Source: Haliscomenobacter sp.
GTDB taxonomy: Bacteria > Bacteroidota > Bacteroidia > Chitinophagales > Saprospiraceae
Reading direction: 5' to 3'
DNA: 64,000 nucleotides
Assembly (NCBI RefSeq): GCF_016718685.1
Contig: NZ_JADKCX010000057.1
Coordinates: 3,872-67,871 of the forward strand
Positions 54,783 to 64,000 of this stretch are shown here, in pieces. The translations under genes were made by a program, and so were the position numbers. Numbering within the stretch: the stretch's first letter is position 1; each line of letters starts with the position of its first letter. The notes under the pieces were generated by a model, which was given only the letters and a program-made list of their open reading frames with translations, was not told the origin of the DNA and made no database searches.

Positions 54783-56297
54783 TTACTTTTCTCCCACAAA
54801 CACATAAGGACTATTGCCTGGAGAACCCGTACACCAGGCATCGGCATCCCATTTGCCTGCGCTGCGTTCCCACTGGCAAGTACTGGCGTTGCACTTGAAT
54901 GTCAGGTTGTCCCACCATACTCGATTGCATTTGGGGAACACGTATTTGTTGTGCGCACCGGCGGGAATATTGATCGTTTGATTGCTGGTTCCCTGTGGCA
55001 GCCTGAATTCCACCCAGGTATGGTCGCTGACACTGCGGAAGGTTTGGGGGCCACATCCACAACCGTTGTTCGAGGCAGTGTTTCCTCCTGAGTTGTTTGC
55101 CTGTGCGGTGGTAGTACGCAAGTAACGCACCGCAGCCGGCCGGGTACCTCTAGGGATCAAGCAGGTTTGGCAGTAAGTTGAATCCAGCAACATCTTGATT
55201 TCATCCTTGTGAAAAGGGTATTCGTAAACGGTGGGAAAAGACTGGCTTTGTTGCATCAACAAAGGGGGTAAAGTACCCATGTCCACCTGGCAATTTTTCA
55301 ACATGCAATCCTTGGTAAGTTCACCGGTGTGATTCAACCCAAAAGCATGCCCCAGTTCATGCGACCAGGCGGGCAAGGTGCTGGCCAGTGCTGAGGGGTT
55401 ATTGATGAAGGTACTGTAAACATTGCCCCAGAAACCCTGTTGAATTCTGGTGACGCCAGGTGAGCCATAAGCTGTACCACCCGGGCAGCCTTCCACCACG
55501 GTAAACATGATATTCTTGTTGGATTCATATTCTGTACCCAGCGTTTTTTTACACAGTTCCAGCGCGATTTCCATAGAGGCGGTAGCTTTGGCATCATGAT
55601 TGGAGTAAATGATGGCCACTTCAGGTTCATACTCAAAAGTAACTCCGATTTGTCTCAAAAAATGCGCTTGCATGATGGCCAGACCCGCTGCTATAGCCTC
55701 TTTTGCCTTAGGCTTTGCTTGCTGATCGGAAGGCACAATGTACACTCCCCGGATTTTTAATCTTCCAGTAGGAGGGCTTGCCGTTGCCCTGCCATTGGCT
55801 ACTCCTGGTGATACATAAAGCCATTGACCGCCCCACCAACCGGGTTGCGATTCGCCCAGTTCCACTACCCCGGTTTCATTGCGCAGGTAACTATTCCTCC
55901 ACTTGTTTTTGATGCGGTAGTAGCCTTCTTCCGTAAATTCTATACTCCACATCGCGCTCCACCAACCGGGTTGAATGGGGCCGATGCCTGGAAACTGGGC
56001 ATCTGTTTCTGCGTGTAGGTACCCGCCAGTAGGCACATGTTTGATGCGTACATCGGTGCTGTTCGCAATGGTTTCAATCATCCAAATGGCATTGTTTCCC
56101 TGGGTCTTTAAAACAGGTTTTCCATTTTCAAACTGAAGGGAACCTTTTTGAAAGCGATTGTACAGCTCGATATTGCCCTGGGCAGAAAGCTGAAAGGTCA
56201 GGGTAAATAAACCAATGGTAAGCGCCCAACTGATTAGATTTGGGGCAGGATTGGTGCCGAGTAAATTGTGTCGACAGGTTTTGGTGATGAGCAGCAT
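54783..56297 (-). CDS. Secreted zinc metalloprotease with N-terminal lectin-like region
   Basis: From the ATG at 56297 (504 residues) a signal segment LISWALTIGLFTLTFQLSAQ is followed by a repeated region (about 45-165) of the RICIN/beta-trefoil kind: IWMIETIANSTDVRIKHVPTGGYLHAETDAQ and WRNSYLRNETGVVELG, with duplicated QPGWW motifs. The peptidase domain has the zinc motif HELGHAFGLNH (H313, E314, H317, H323), preceded by AWS. The C-terminal part (CGCGPQTFRSVSDHTWVEF ... WWDNLTFKCNASTCQWER) looks like a separate Cys-containing module. The substrate is unknown. In-frame ATGs at 56411 and 56327 are alternatives with less signal-like N-termini. It probably acts outside the cell. Confidence 0.82.
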   Translation of the reverse strand: MLLITKTCRHNLLGTNPAPNLISWALTIGLFTLTFQLSAQGNIELYNRFQKGSLQFENGKPVLKTQGNNAIWMIETIANSTDVRIKHVPTGGYLHAETDAQFPGIGPIQPGWWSAMWSIEFTEEGYYRIKNKWRNSYLRNETGVVELGESQPGWWGGQWLYVSPGVANGRATASPPTGRLKIRGVYIVPSDQQAKPKAKEAIAAGLAIMQAHFLRQIGVTFEYEPEVAIIYSNHDAKATASMEIALELCKKTLGTEYESNKNIMFTVVEGCPGGTAYGSPGVTRIQQGFWGNVYSTFINNPSALASTLPAWSHELGHAFGLNHTGELTKDCMLKNCQVDMGTLPPLLMQQSQSFPTVYEYPFHKDEIKMLLDSTYCQTCLIPRGTRPAAVRYLRTTTAQANNSGGNTASNNGCGCGPQTFRSVSDHTWVEFRLPQGTSNQTINIPAGAHNKYVFPKCNRVWWDNLTFKCNASTCQWERSAGKWDADAWCTGSPGNSPYVFVGEK

Positions 56298-56524
56298 GGT
56301 TTTTGAGTTGTATTGGTGAAGAAGCATAGTGTTGAAAACCAAATCGGGGTTTCCGGAAATAAAATTGCCCTGAATTGCCCTTGCAAAAAAGAAATTGGAT
56401 ACGAATAGCATTCATTGTGGTTATGAATGGGAATATTTTGGTCATGGGCTGTATGTGGCCTTTATCCTGGATTTATGCTTATCTTTAAGTTCAAATTCTT
56501 GCTGGCCTATTCATTTCTATCCAT

Positions 56525-58927
56525 ATGAAAAGCATAATTTTAACGAGCCTATTTACCGCTTTTTTTTTCAACATTTACGGTCAAAAATGGCTGGTCGATA
56601 GTCTTCAGGAAATACTTCCCAATACCCAGAATCCCATCCAAAAAGTAGATGTGCTTTTAGGCTTAACCAGAGCCTCGCTTTTTGTTGGTGAACAACCTGC
56701 AAGTGACACTTACGTCGAGCAGGCATTACAAATAGCGCAGAAAAACAAGGACCAGGCAGGCATTGCGATGGCTTTGCTTTTTAAAATTCAAACCAACAAC
56801 AGCACCCATTTAGAGACAGGCCTCAACAATGCCAAGCAAGCCTTGAAAATTGCCCGCGATATCCACTCCAAAGCCGTTGAAGCGTTTGCTTCCTACCACT
56901 TGGCCGAATACTACCTTTACAGTAAAAACAATTACAAAGAGGCTTTAAAAATATTGAACAGTGCCTTGCAAAAAGTGGACAAAACTGTACCCGACAAACA
57001 CCTCGGCAACATACACAAAGTTGCCGCACTGGCCTATATGACTGCTGGAGATGAAGCCAAAACTTTTGATCACTTCCAAAAAGCCCTGTATTATTTTGAA
57101 CGGGTCAAAACCCATCCTTTTGTTGATCCAAAACTTGGGCGACCAAGTTACATGGATGCCGATGGGGGCGAGTTGAATAAAATTCAGGTACTCCTCTATT
57201 TGTCCAGGGTCTACTTCAATCGGACCGATATCTCCAAAGCCCTGGATTTGGCCCAAACTGCCTTGCGCCTTGCTCAAAAAAACGAGGTAGAAAACGAACT
57301 CGTATGGGCACATGAAGAACTCGCAGTTAACTACATCGCTCTGGGTAAATACGACCAGGCGATTGATCAATATCAAAAAGCCATTCTAATCCATGAAAAA
57401 ACCCATGCGCTGCGGTTTCTTGCCGTAGATATTCAAGAACTGGGTTCCGTTTTTTATCGCATGAAAGACTGGGCAGTAGCCGAAACCTATTATCGAAAAG
57501 CCTTAACAATCAACACCTCAATTCCGGATACACTCGGCATGATTCAAAACTATAGCCGTCTGGGACAAGTCGCTTTGTCACAAAATCAAACGCAAAGCGC
57601 CTTGCAATTTTACAACGAGGCCGCTCGGTTGAACGGCATTATAAAAGATTCGAGCCGTTTGTCCTTTGTGCTAACGGATATTGGCCGGGTCTTGCAGCAG
57701 CAAAAAAAGCAGCAAAAGGCGCTAGGCTATTTTCAGCGCGCTTTGGCCCTCAACCAGCGTTTTTCCAACCATGCCGCCACCCTGAACAATTATATCGAGA
57801 TCGCGAGGGTTTACGCTGCCCTTACGCAATTGGATTCGGCAAAACATTACGGCTTAGTGGCACTTGAATTTGCCAGGCACTATGGATCCCTGGATCAACA
57901 AAAGCTGGTGCAACAACTACTGAGTCAAATCAGTGCTCAAGCGGGAGATTTTCAACAAGCCCTGGTTTACCATCAAAATTATTTCCAGCTACACGACAGC
58001 ATTTTTACCAACAATGCTCAGGAAAAACTCAAACAGGAACAAGTCCGCCAGAATATTGCCGATTATCAACAAGCCAAAGAACGGGCCGAACGAGAAACCG
58101 CCTTGCTCAGCACCCGCAACCGCCTGTACCTGGCCTTGGCTTTAGCCCTGTTGGGCATTATTCTGATTGGTGGCTATTTGTTTTTACAATTGCGAAAAAC
58201 ACAAAAACAGCTCCGGGCACAAAACCAGAAATTGCAGCAACTCAACGCGACCAAAGACAAATTTTTCGGCATCATTGCCCATGATATCCGCAGCCCAATC
58301 ATCGCGCTGGATGGGGTAGGTGAGCAAATGGCTTTTTACCTGGAAAAACAACGCCCTGAAAAGTTGGCCTTACTTGCTGAACGGGTAGACAAAACCGCCA
58401 AACAACTCACCGCACTTTTGGATAATTTGCTCAACTGGGCTTTGCTCCAACAAGGGGTCATCCCCTACCGCCCAACGCCCCTGAACATTCATCGGGTCAG
58501 TACCGAAGTGTTGACTATGTTCCAGACCAATGCCCAGGTAAAAAACATCCAACTGGAAAGCCAGATTCCCGAAGCTCTGGAAGTATACGCCGATGAAAGT
58601 ACTTTGCATGCCATTCTGCGCAATTTGTTGAGCAATGCCATTAAGTTTACGCCCGACGGAGGAAGGGTATCCATCAGCACCGAAGTAAAAGAAGACAAAG
58701 TTTTCATCAAGGTCAATGATACGGGTACGGGTATTTCCGCCGAAAAACTGGAAAAACTGTTTTTGATTGATAAAAGCAGCGAAAAAGGCACGGCCGGTGA
58801 AAGAGGTACCGGCCTGGGCTTGATGCTCGTCAAAGAATTTGTAGAACTCAACAAAGGGAAAGTGCAAGTGGAAAGTAAAATCAACGAAGGTTCCCAATTT
58901 ATTGTTTCTTTGCCCAAGGCAGCATAA
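56525..58927 (+). CDS. TPR-repeat sensor histidine kinase
   Basis: Membrane sensor kinase of 800 residues. A signal peptide (MKSIILTSLFTAFFFNIYGQ) leads into a periplasmic array of TPR units (about 30-500), such as VWAHEELAVNYIALGKYDQAIDQYQKAILIHEK and AVAETYYRKALTINTSIPDTLGMIQNYSRLGQVAL. One transmembrane helix (about 541-562, LYLALALALLGIILIGGYLFLQL) and a coiled coil precede the HisKA domain with phosphorylated H586 in FFGIIAHDIRSPIIALDGV. The HATPase has the N box (ILRNLLSNAIKFTPDGG), VNDTGTGISAEKL and GTGLGLMLVKEFVELNKGK. It is followed after 36 bases by its LytTR response regulator, so they form a two-component pair. The signal is unknown. Confidence 0.93.
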   Translation: MKSIILTSLFTAFFFNIYGQKWLVDSLQEILPNTQNPIQKVDVLLGLTRASLFVGEQPASDTYVEQALQIAQKNKDQAGIAMALLFKIQTNNSTHLETGLNNAKQALKIARDIHSKAVEAFASYHLAEYYLYSKNNYKEALKILNSALQKVDKTVPDKHLGNIHKVAALAYMTAGDEAKTFDHFQKALYYFERVKTHPFVDPKLGRPSYMDADGGELNKIQVLLYLSRVYFNRTDISKALDLAQTALRLAQKNEVENELVWAHEELAVNYIALGKYDQAIDQYQKAILIHEKTHALRFLAVDIQELGSVFYRMKDWAVAETYYRKALTINTSIPDTLGMIQNYSRLGQVALSQNQTQSALQFYNEAARLNGIIKDSSRLSFVLTDIGRVLQQQKKQQKALGYFQRALALNQRFSNHAATLNNYIEIARVYAALTQLDSAKHYGLVALEFARHYGSLDQQKLVQQLLSQISAQAGDFQQALVYHQNYFQLHDSIFTNNAQEKLKQEQVRQNIADYQQAKERAERETALLSTRNRLYLALALALLGIILIGGYLFLQLRKTQKQLRAQNQKLQQLNATKDKFFGIIAHDIRSPIIALDGVGEQMAFYLEKQRPEKLALLAERVDKTAKQLTALLDNLLNWALLQQGVIPYRPTPLNIHRVSTEVLTMFQTNAQVKNIQLESQIPEALEVYADESTLHAILRNLLSNAIKFTPDGGRVSISTEVKEDKVFIKVNDTGTGISAEKLEKLFLIDKSSEKGTAGERGTGLGLMLVKEFVELNKGKVQVESKINEGSQFIVSLPKAA

Positions 58928-58962
58928 ACGATGTGAATTTGGCAGCCTAAACGACCACACGT

Positions 58963-59688
58963 ATGAAAATACTAATCGTCGAAGACGAGGAATTATACGC
59001 CGATAAGCTCGAAATGCTTATTGAAAAATTGGAGTATACCCACCTGGGAACCGTCGACAACAGCACCGCTGCACTTCATCTGATTCGAAAGACTCCACCT
59101 GATCTCATTTTGATGGACATCCACATTCAAGGACCCCACGATGGCATCGAACTGGCCGATCTGATCAACAAAGAATTCGACATCCCCATTGTTTTTATCA
59201 CTTCGCTGCAAGACGACCTGACCTTCAATCGGGCTGCCCGTACCCGCCCCAAACAGTTCATCACCAAACCGTTTAATGAGCTCCAGTTGCAACGCAGCAT
59301 TGAGTTGTGTGTGCGCAATTTACCAGTTCAAGCAGCGGAAGAGGGCAACTGGGAAACTGACCTTTTGTTCAAAGACCATTTGTTCATCAAAGTGCGCCAC
59401 AAGTTGGAAAAAGTAGCCATTTACGACATCCTCTACGCCGAAGCGGATGGGCGCTACTGCCAGATTTATACCGAAGAAAAAAAGTTTTTGGTGCGCCTGA
59501 CCCTACAGGAATTGATCGATATGTTGCCTCCAGCGGTTTTTATGCAAACCCACCGGGGTTATCTGGTCAATGCCAATAAAATCCTCTCGATTGACCTACA
59601 AGACAGCCTGGTTCTGTTGAAAAACCACCAGATTCCCCTGAGCAAACGCCACCGCGAAGCATTGTTGAAAAAACTGAACTGGATTTAA
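58963..59688 (+). CDS. LytTR-family response regulator
   Basis: A 241-residue regulator. The receiver domain (about 1-120) has MKILIVEDEELYADKL, phospho-acceptor D52 in LILMDIHIQGPHDGIELA, and the conserved T/K positions in VFITSLQDD and KQFITKPF. The LytTR DNA-binding domain (about 140-241) has LFIKVRHKLEKVAIYDILYAEADGRYCQIYTEEKKFLVRLTLQELIDML and FMQTHRGYLVNANKI. It lies 36 bases after the kinase gene and is doubtless its partner. LytTR regulators bind paired 9-bp repeats in promoters; no target can be told here. The ATG at 58963 is the obvious start. Confidence 0.95.
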   Translation: MKILIVEDEELYADKLEMLIEKLEYTHLGTVDNSTAALHLIRKTPPDLILMDIHIQGPHDGIELADLINKEFDIPIVFITSLQDDLTFNRAARTRPKQFITKPFNELQLQRSIELCVRNLPVQAAEEGNWETDLLFKDHLFIKVRHKLEKVAIYDILYAEADGRYCQIYTEEKKFLVRLTLQELIDMLPPAVFMQTHRGYLVNANKILSIDLQDSLVLLKNHQIPLSKRHREALLKKLNWI

Positions 59689-59795
59689 AGGCTTGTTGAT
59701 ACAAAATGTCAGCGCTATTTTCGGCAACACAACCAATCAGCGAATTTTTTTCTCTGTTTAATGTTCTTCCTAACCACAGAGAAATTCATTCGCAC

Positions 59796-61233
59796 ATGAA
59801 ATTAAGATTTTCGGTGTTGCTCCTGCTCCTGCTCAGCAAACCTGTCGGCCCAAGCGCAGGCAAGTTACGATCCCCACAAAATTACCACCCCGACAGTTTA
59901 AAACGCTGGACGACCAGCATCATGACCGAGCTGGGTAAAAAACATCCCGGATTTTACCGTTACACCACCAAGGAGCGCTTTGATTTCCTGATTGACTCCA
60001 CGACCCAGAGCATCAAAGACTCCTTGAATGAATTGAATTTTTACCGCAAAATAAAGCCATTGTTTGCCCAAATTGGTTGTTTGCACACTGGGGTAAGTCT
60101 TTCTGAGCCCTACAACGATTTCCTCAATTCTACCTCGACCCTGCTCCCCTTGGAGGTATTTATTGATCAGGAAAGGCGAGTTTTTGTAACAAAAAACTAC
60201 TCCGATAATCCATCCATTCCTTTATCGGCTGAAATCCTTTCCATCAATGATCAGCCCATCGCCAATGTCCTCACTACCTTGATCAAAGCCATTCCCGCTG
60301 ACGGGTACAATCAAACCGAAAAAATCCTGCTCCTGAACCACCGCTTTGCATTTTGGTACCAAACCATGATCGAAGTGAATGAACATTTTGCAGTTGAAGT
60401 TCGCTTTCAGGAACAAATAGAAACGTTTGCGGTCAAAGGGGTAAACAAAGCTGTGTTTCCCACCATGGAAACCCTGGAATCAGCAAATGTCAAACAGTTA
60501 ACGATGGACATTGTAGGCAATACGGGCATCCTCACCATTCATTCTTTTGCAAAAACGGCAATCAAAAGGAATGGGCAGCAGTTCGAAAAATTCCTCAAGA
60601 GCACCTTTAAAAATTTAAAAGACCAACATGTTGAAAATTTGGTCATCGACCTTCGCTACAACAGCGGCGGAACCGATGGAAATGCAGCTTTGCTGGCGTC
60701 CTACTTTTTTGACAAACCATTCCGGTATTGGGAAAAAATTGAAGTTACGGAGGCGATAGCCGAGGAAATTAAAGGTATGTACCGACTTTTTTTTCGCAAG
60801 CCCGTGCAAAAGGATTCAACTTATTTGTGGAAAAAATCCTGGTTGACCCATGAATTCGACTACTATCAAGTACAAAAACCGGCCAAGCACAACTTTAAAG
60901 GACAAACCTATCTTTTGACCAATGGTTTTGTGTATGTCTTCTTGCAGCGACTTTGTCGCCATACTCGCCCACAACAAAAAAGCCCTGGTCGTAGGCCAGG
61001 AAAGTGGCGGCGGATACCAGGGCAACACCAGTGGAATGATGCCCAAAACCAGCATCCCCACTGGCCTATCCGTCACGGTTCCCTTGCAAAAATACACCAA
61101 TGCGGTTGATCCAAAAACCAACGTCGGTCGTGGAACCATCCCCCATTACATCCTGTACCCCAGCGTAGCAGATTGGATCAATAAAAAAGACCTTGAAATG
61201 GAATTTGTATTAAAATTGATTGCCGGAAAGTAG
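59796..61233 (+). pseudogene. S41-family C-terminal processing peptidase, frameshifted
   Basis: Exported serine peptidase of family S41. From the ATG at 59796 there is a signal peptide (MKLRFSVLLLLLLSKPVGPSAG) and an N-terminal cap; the S41 core shows GNTGILTIHSFAKTAIK, NLVIDLRYNSGGTDGNAALLASYFF and KGQTYLLTNGFV. There the frame breaks at about 60940; the neighbouring frame supplies SSCSDFVAILAHNKKALVVGQESGGGYQGNTSGMM, with the serine in the SSCSDF segment at the nucleophile position, and runs to 61233. Joined length is about 478 residues. A PDZ-like region is likely around residues 130-200. The frame is open upstream to 59706 without signal-like sequence. It follows the regulator gene by about 100 bases. 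Confidence 0.83.
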
Positions 61234-61311
61234 AAAAGCACAATTGCTCTAGATATGCTCTCAGGAGTTTGTAAAACCTTGTATTTTTAGCTCAAAGCAG
61301 ACCAATTGAAC

Positions 61312-62223
61312 ATGAAAAAATTTACCCGCCGCGCATTCCTCCACACCACGCCTGCCCTCCTGGGTATGGCCTGGGGTGATTTTTCTTTTTCGGCCAAAAA
61401 ATACCAGCCCAAACTGGCCTTCTCCACCTTGGGCTGCCCCAAATGGTCGTTTGAAACCATCGTCAAATGTGCAGTCGACAACGGCTACCAAGGCATTGAA
61501 ATCCGAGGCATCCAGGGGCAATTGGACTTGCCCCTTTGTCCCGAATTCAGCACTCCGGCACGCTTGGCGGCCAGCAAACAATTGGTGGAATCGAACCAAC
61601 TCCGCATTGTAGACCTGGGTGCCTCCGCCCAAATGCACCATGCCGACCCCACGAAGCGCAAAAAACAACTGGACGATGCCCGCCGCTTCATCGATTTGGC
61701 GCAGCAACTCAATTGCCCCAACGTGCGCGTCTTCCCCGATGACTTGCCCAAAGACCAGGATGAAAAAATGACCCTGGACCTCATCGCGCAAGGTTTGCTC
61801 GAATTGGGCGAATACGCCAAGGGCAGCGGAGTCAAAATTTTGTTGGAATCTCACGGCAAAGTGGTCAGCACGGAGCGCCTGTTGAGCATCATGCGCGCCG
61901 CCGAACACCCCCAAGTGGGCCTGATCTGGGATGTGTACAACATGTGGTCGGTCACCAAAGAAGCGCCCAAAATGGTGCATCAACAACTGAAAAAATACAT
62001 TTGCCACGTCCACCTCAAAGACGCCCGGCAGGTCGTGGACAAACACGAATACGTGCTACTTGGCGAAGGAGAAGCTCCCCTCACGGAGGCCATTCGGGCG
62101 CTGAGCAAAGATAAGTTTGCAGGCTATTACAGTTTTGAATGGGAAAAAATGTGGCACCCGGAGATTGCGGAGCCGGAGGTGGCGATTCCGCATTATGCGA
62201 AGGCGGTGAAGAGGTATTTCTAG
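61312..62223 (+). CDS. Tat-exported sugar phosphate isomerase/epimerase-like protein
   Basis: A TIM-barrel protein of the xylose isomerase-like/AP-endonuclease-2 superfamily. The ATG at 61312 gives MKKFTRRAFLHTTPALLGMAWG, a Tat-type signal with the RR pair followed by a hydrophobic stretch. The 303-residue body has KLAFSTLGCPKWSFETIVKCAVDNGYQGIEIRGIQGQLDL at strand 1, VRVFPDDLPKDQDE, KILLESHGKVVSTERLL, VGLIWDVYNMW, and the metal-site ending YICHVHLKDARQV ... YYSFEWEKMWHPEI. The E, D and H residues expected for a divalent metal are present. The sugar substrate is unknown. It is common in Bacteroidota sugar-use loci. The spacer palindrome starts 68 bases after its stop. Confidence 0.9.
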   Translation: MKKFTRRAFLHTTPALLGMAWGDFSFSAKKYQPKLAFSTLGCPKWSFETIVKCAVDNGYQGIEIRGIQGQLDLPLCPEFSTPARLAASKQLVESNQLRIVDLGASAQMHHADPTKRKKQLDDARRFIDLAQQLNCPNVRVFPDDLPKDQDEKMTLDLIAQGLLELGEYAKGSGVKILLESHGKVVSTERLLSIMRAAEHPQVGLIWDVYNMWSVTKEAPKMVHQQLKKYICHVHLKDARQVVDKHEYVLLGEGEAPLTEAIRALSKDKFAGYYSFEWEKMWHPEIAEPEVAIPHYAKAVKRYF

Positions 62224-62290
62224 GAGCGGCTGGTCTTGTACTGAAAGGTCCTAAGCTATCGATGGTTATTCACTCATATTACGCATTTTT

Positions 62291-62694
62291 TACCGCAGAT
62301 GAAAGGAGGATACGCGGAGTTCCACGGAGTTTTAGTTTTAGGAGTTTGCCACCTGCGGTGGCTGGAGTTTGGACTCTAGGAAGATCTTGCCTGAAATCAA
62401 GTATCTGGGTAAAAGTTTAGTACCGGCCTGCGGCGGATCTTTTTCACCACAGATGGCCACAGATTCCACGATTTGTAAATATGACCTGAAATCTGTGTGA
62501 ATCTGTGGCCATCTGTGGTGAAATCATCTCTATCCATTTCCGCCGTAGGCGGGGTACTAAACTTTTACGTATCTGGACTTGATAAAGTGTAACGAACTAA
62601 CCTTCAGCAATGGCGACCTCTTAGGCCTCTCTGCACCGCAGGTGCCCTAAAAAACTCCGCGGAACTCCGTGTGTACTCCTTTCACTCTGCGGTG
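62291..62694. repeat. Long imperfect palindrome, CTCCGCG-word family, copy 2, interrupted
   Basis: The same arms as 2997-3242 (TACCGCAG...GGAGGATACGCGGAG on the left; ACTCCGCGGAACTCCGTG...CTCTGCGGTG on the right), the same inner CACCTGCGGTGGC / CACCGCAGGTG pair and a homologous spacer (AAATCAAG..., ...GATAAAGTGTAACGAACTAACCTTCAGCAA). In the middle of the spacer it carries the 160-bp insertion described next. Confidence 0.85.
62401..62576. mobile_element. 160-bp MITE-like element with 16-bp TIRs and 8-bp target duplication
   Basis: GTAAAAGTTTAGTACC (62409-62424) and its exact complement GGTACTAAACTTTTAC (62553-62568) bound the element. Directly outside are two exact copies of GTATCTGG (62401-62408 and 62569-62576). 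The interior is itself palindromic: GCCTGCGGCGGA / CCGCCGTAGGC next to the ends and CACCACAGATGGCCACAGATT / AATCTGTGGCCATCTGTGGTG further in. There is no open frame. A 45-bp relative is at 47134-47178. Confidence 0.88.
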
Positions 62695-62726
62695 AAAGAA
62701 ACTCTGGGTAAATTAACATCAAATGT

Positions 62727-64000
62727 ATGCTCCACAAAACTTATTGCTTACTCTGTTTTTGTACGGTTTTTCTTTGCTGTCCCAAAAGCGCGAATGCACA
62801 AAACCTGAAGCTGGACGGCTACAAAGGGATTTGGTTTACCCTCGGTCAGTTTTCAGAATTTGGGGATAAATATTCCGGTGGTTTGGGAACGTATACGGCC
62901 AATCACTTACCCGTAGCAATTTACGCCGCTAAGGCACAAAAGACCTTTTTTGTCTATGGCGGCACCACGCATCCAGACAAAAGGCATTTGTTGATCATGA
63001 TTTCCTACTTCGATCACCGCAAAAAAAGAGTGCCAAAACCGGTGATTGTTTGGGATAAAATGGGGGTAGATGACCCACACGACAACGCCTCGCTTTCCAT
63101 CGACCAGAATGGCTACCTGTGGGTTTTTGTCAGCGGCCGTGGAAAAATAAGGCCCGGCCTGATTTTCAAAAGCCGTCAACCCTACAACATTGATGCTTTG
63201 AAAAAATCCATGAAGCCGAAATAACCTACCCCAACCCTGGGCCACCAATGCAAATGGTTTCCTCACGCTGTTTACCAAATACACCAATGGCCGTGAACTG
63301 TATTGGTCTACCAGTCCTGATGGCAAAACCTGGGCCCCCGATCAAAAACTTGCTGGCATCGGTGGCCATTACCAAATTACCAACCTGCGCGGCAATACGC
63401 TGGTCACTGCGTTCAATTATCACCCCGGAGGAGATGTAGACAAACGAACCAACCTCTACGTCATGAAAACAGCTGACGGGGGTAAAACCTGGCAAACCAT
63501 AGGTGGGGAAATCTTGCAAACTCCGCTTACCAATCCTTATGGTCCTGCACTGGTAAAAGACTACGCCGCCGAAGGAAAACTGGTGTATCTGAACGACCTG
63601 AATTTTGACCAGGCCGGAAACCCAATTGTTTTGGCTGTCATCGGAAAAAGCGCTAAACCCGGGCCGAATAATGGCCCACGAGAATGGGTGGTCATTCACT
63701 GGAAGGGCACCCACTGGGAATTTCATAAAGTATGCGAATCTACCCACAACTACGACATGGGCTCGATCTACATCGAACCCAAGCTGTGGCGCATCATCGG
63801 GCCCACGGCAGCAGGTCCTCAGCAATACGGAACAGGCGGTGAAATGGTGCTCTGGGAATCCAACGACGAAGGGAAAACCTGGACGAAAATTCGAAACCTG
63901 ACCGAAAAGAGCCCTCGAAACCATCCTATGCCCGCTACGTCCATTGCACGCAAATGCGGATTTTTACGCCTTTTGGGCAGATGGTGATGCGGATAAATTT
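62727..64000 (+). pseudogene. Secreted BNR-repeat protein, frameshifted and cut by the window end
   Basis: The ATG at 62727 gives a signal peptide (MLHKTYCLLCFCTVFLCCPKSANAQ). The mature part, LKLDGYKGIWFTLGQFSEFGDKYSGGLGTYTANHLPVAIY, then FFVYGGTTHPDKRHLLIMISYFDHRKKRVPKPVIVWDKMGVDDPHDNASLSIDQNGYLWVFVSGRG, is typical of BNR-4 repeat (sialidase-like propeller) proteins. The first frame ends at 63224; the next frame reads EITYPQPWATNANGFLTLFTKYTNGRELYWSTSPDGKTWAPDQKL and continues. Near 63925 and 63955 the frame moves again (SYARYVHCTQ, then NADFYAFWADGDADKF). Each step is one base. The catalytic identity is unknown; BNR-4 members often act on plant or algal polysaccharides. The C-terminus lies beyond 64000. 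Confidence 0.8.

Overview
The window looks like a Bacteroidota chromosome, most likely of the Saprospiria (Haliscomenobacter/Lewinella-like) type; the rank below phylum is inference. Supporting signs are TAnnTTTG promoter boxes instead of sigma-70 -10 boxes, few Shine-Dalgarno sequences, and phylum-typical genes: a DUF5916 outer-membrane protein, a 6-bladed propeller lipoprotein, an AIM24/TIGR00266 protein, a transmembrane-220 protein, a LytTR regulator with a TPR kinase, and ECF sigma/anti-sigma pairs. There is no rRNA, no intact tRNA and no CRISPR array.

Layout. 0-12 kb: a polysaccharide ABC-2 permease, ornithine aminotransferase divergent from an Lrp/AsnC regulator, three exported proteins of unknown role (two helical-repeat/TPR-like), a secreted protein and an OmpA/Pal-like lipoprotein. 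12-17.6 kb: a housekeeping block on the minus strand (pheT, a ZapB-like coiled coil, zapA, rny). 17.7-29.3 kb: a more AT-rich accessory segment with a four-gene RND efflux operon (two RND pumps, one adaptor, one TolC-like protein) and a small cluster of a Cys-rich exported peptide, a propeller lipoprotein and a CxxC protein, whose 3' ends abut two opposed copies of a 162-bp palindromic element. 30-37.5 kb: DUF5916 protein, GH31 alpha-xylosidase, a natural fusion of a MhqO-type ring-cleaving dioxygenase with a MhqD-type esterase, and an AIM24 protein. 37.5-47 kb: ECF sigma factor with anti-sigma and DUF4097 genes, a beta-CASP nuclease, DUF58 protein, LptF/G-type permease, a second ECF sigma factor and mutY. 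47-54 kb: alpha-glucan phosphorylase, an outer-membrane barrel, a heptose-type adenylyltransferase, a flippase-like protein, rsmG and a TMEM220 protein. 54-64 kb: barrel protein, secreted metalloprotease, TPR histidine kinase with LytTR regulator, S41 peptidase, Tat-exported sugar isomerase-like protein and a BNR-repeat protein cut by the window end.

Two window-wide features matter more than any single gene. First, many genes, including conserved ones such as mutY, the glucan phosphorylase, an ECF sigma factor and an adenylyltransferase, are split by single-base frameshifts, often in homopolymer runs. This fits uncorrected long-read indels at least as well as real decay, so broken genes here should not be called dead without read support. 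Second, many intergenic gaps carry imperfect palindromes whose arms repeat a short word every 6-11 bases, with a different word at most loci. One of them (62.3-62.7 kb) has been entered by a 160-bp MITE-like element with 16-bp terminal inverted repeats and an exact 8-bp target duplication; a 45-bp relative lies at 47.1 kb.
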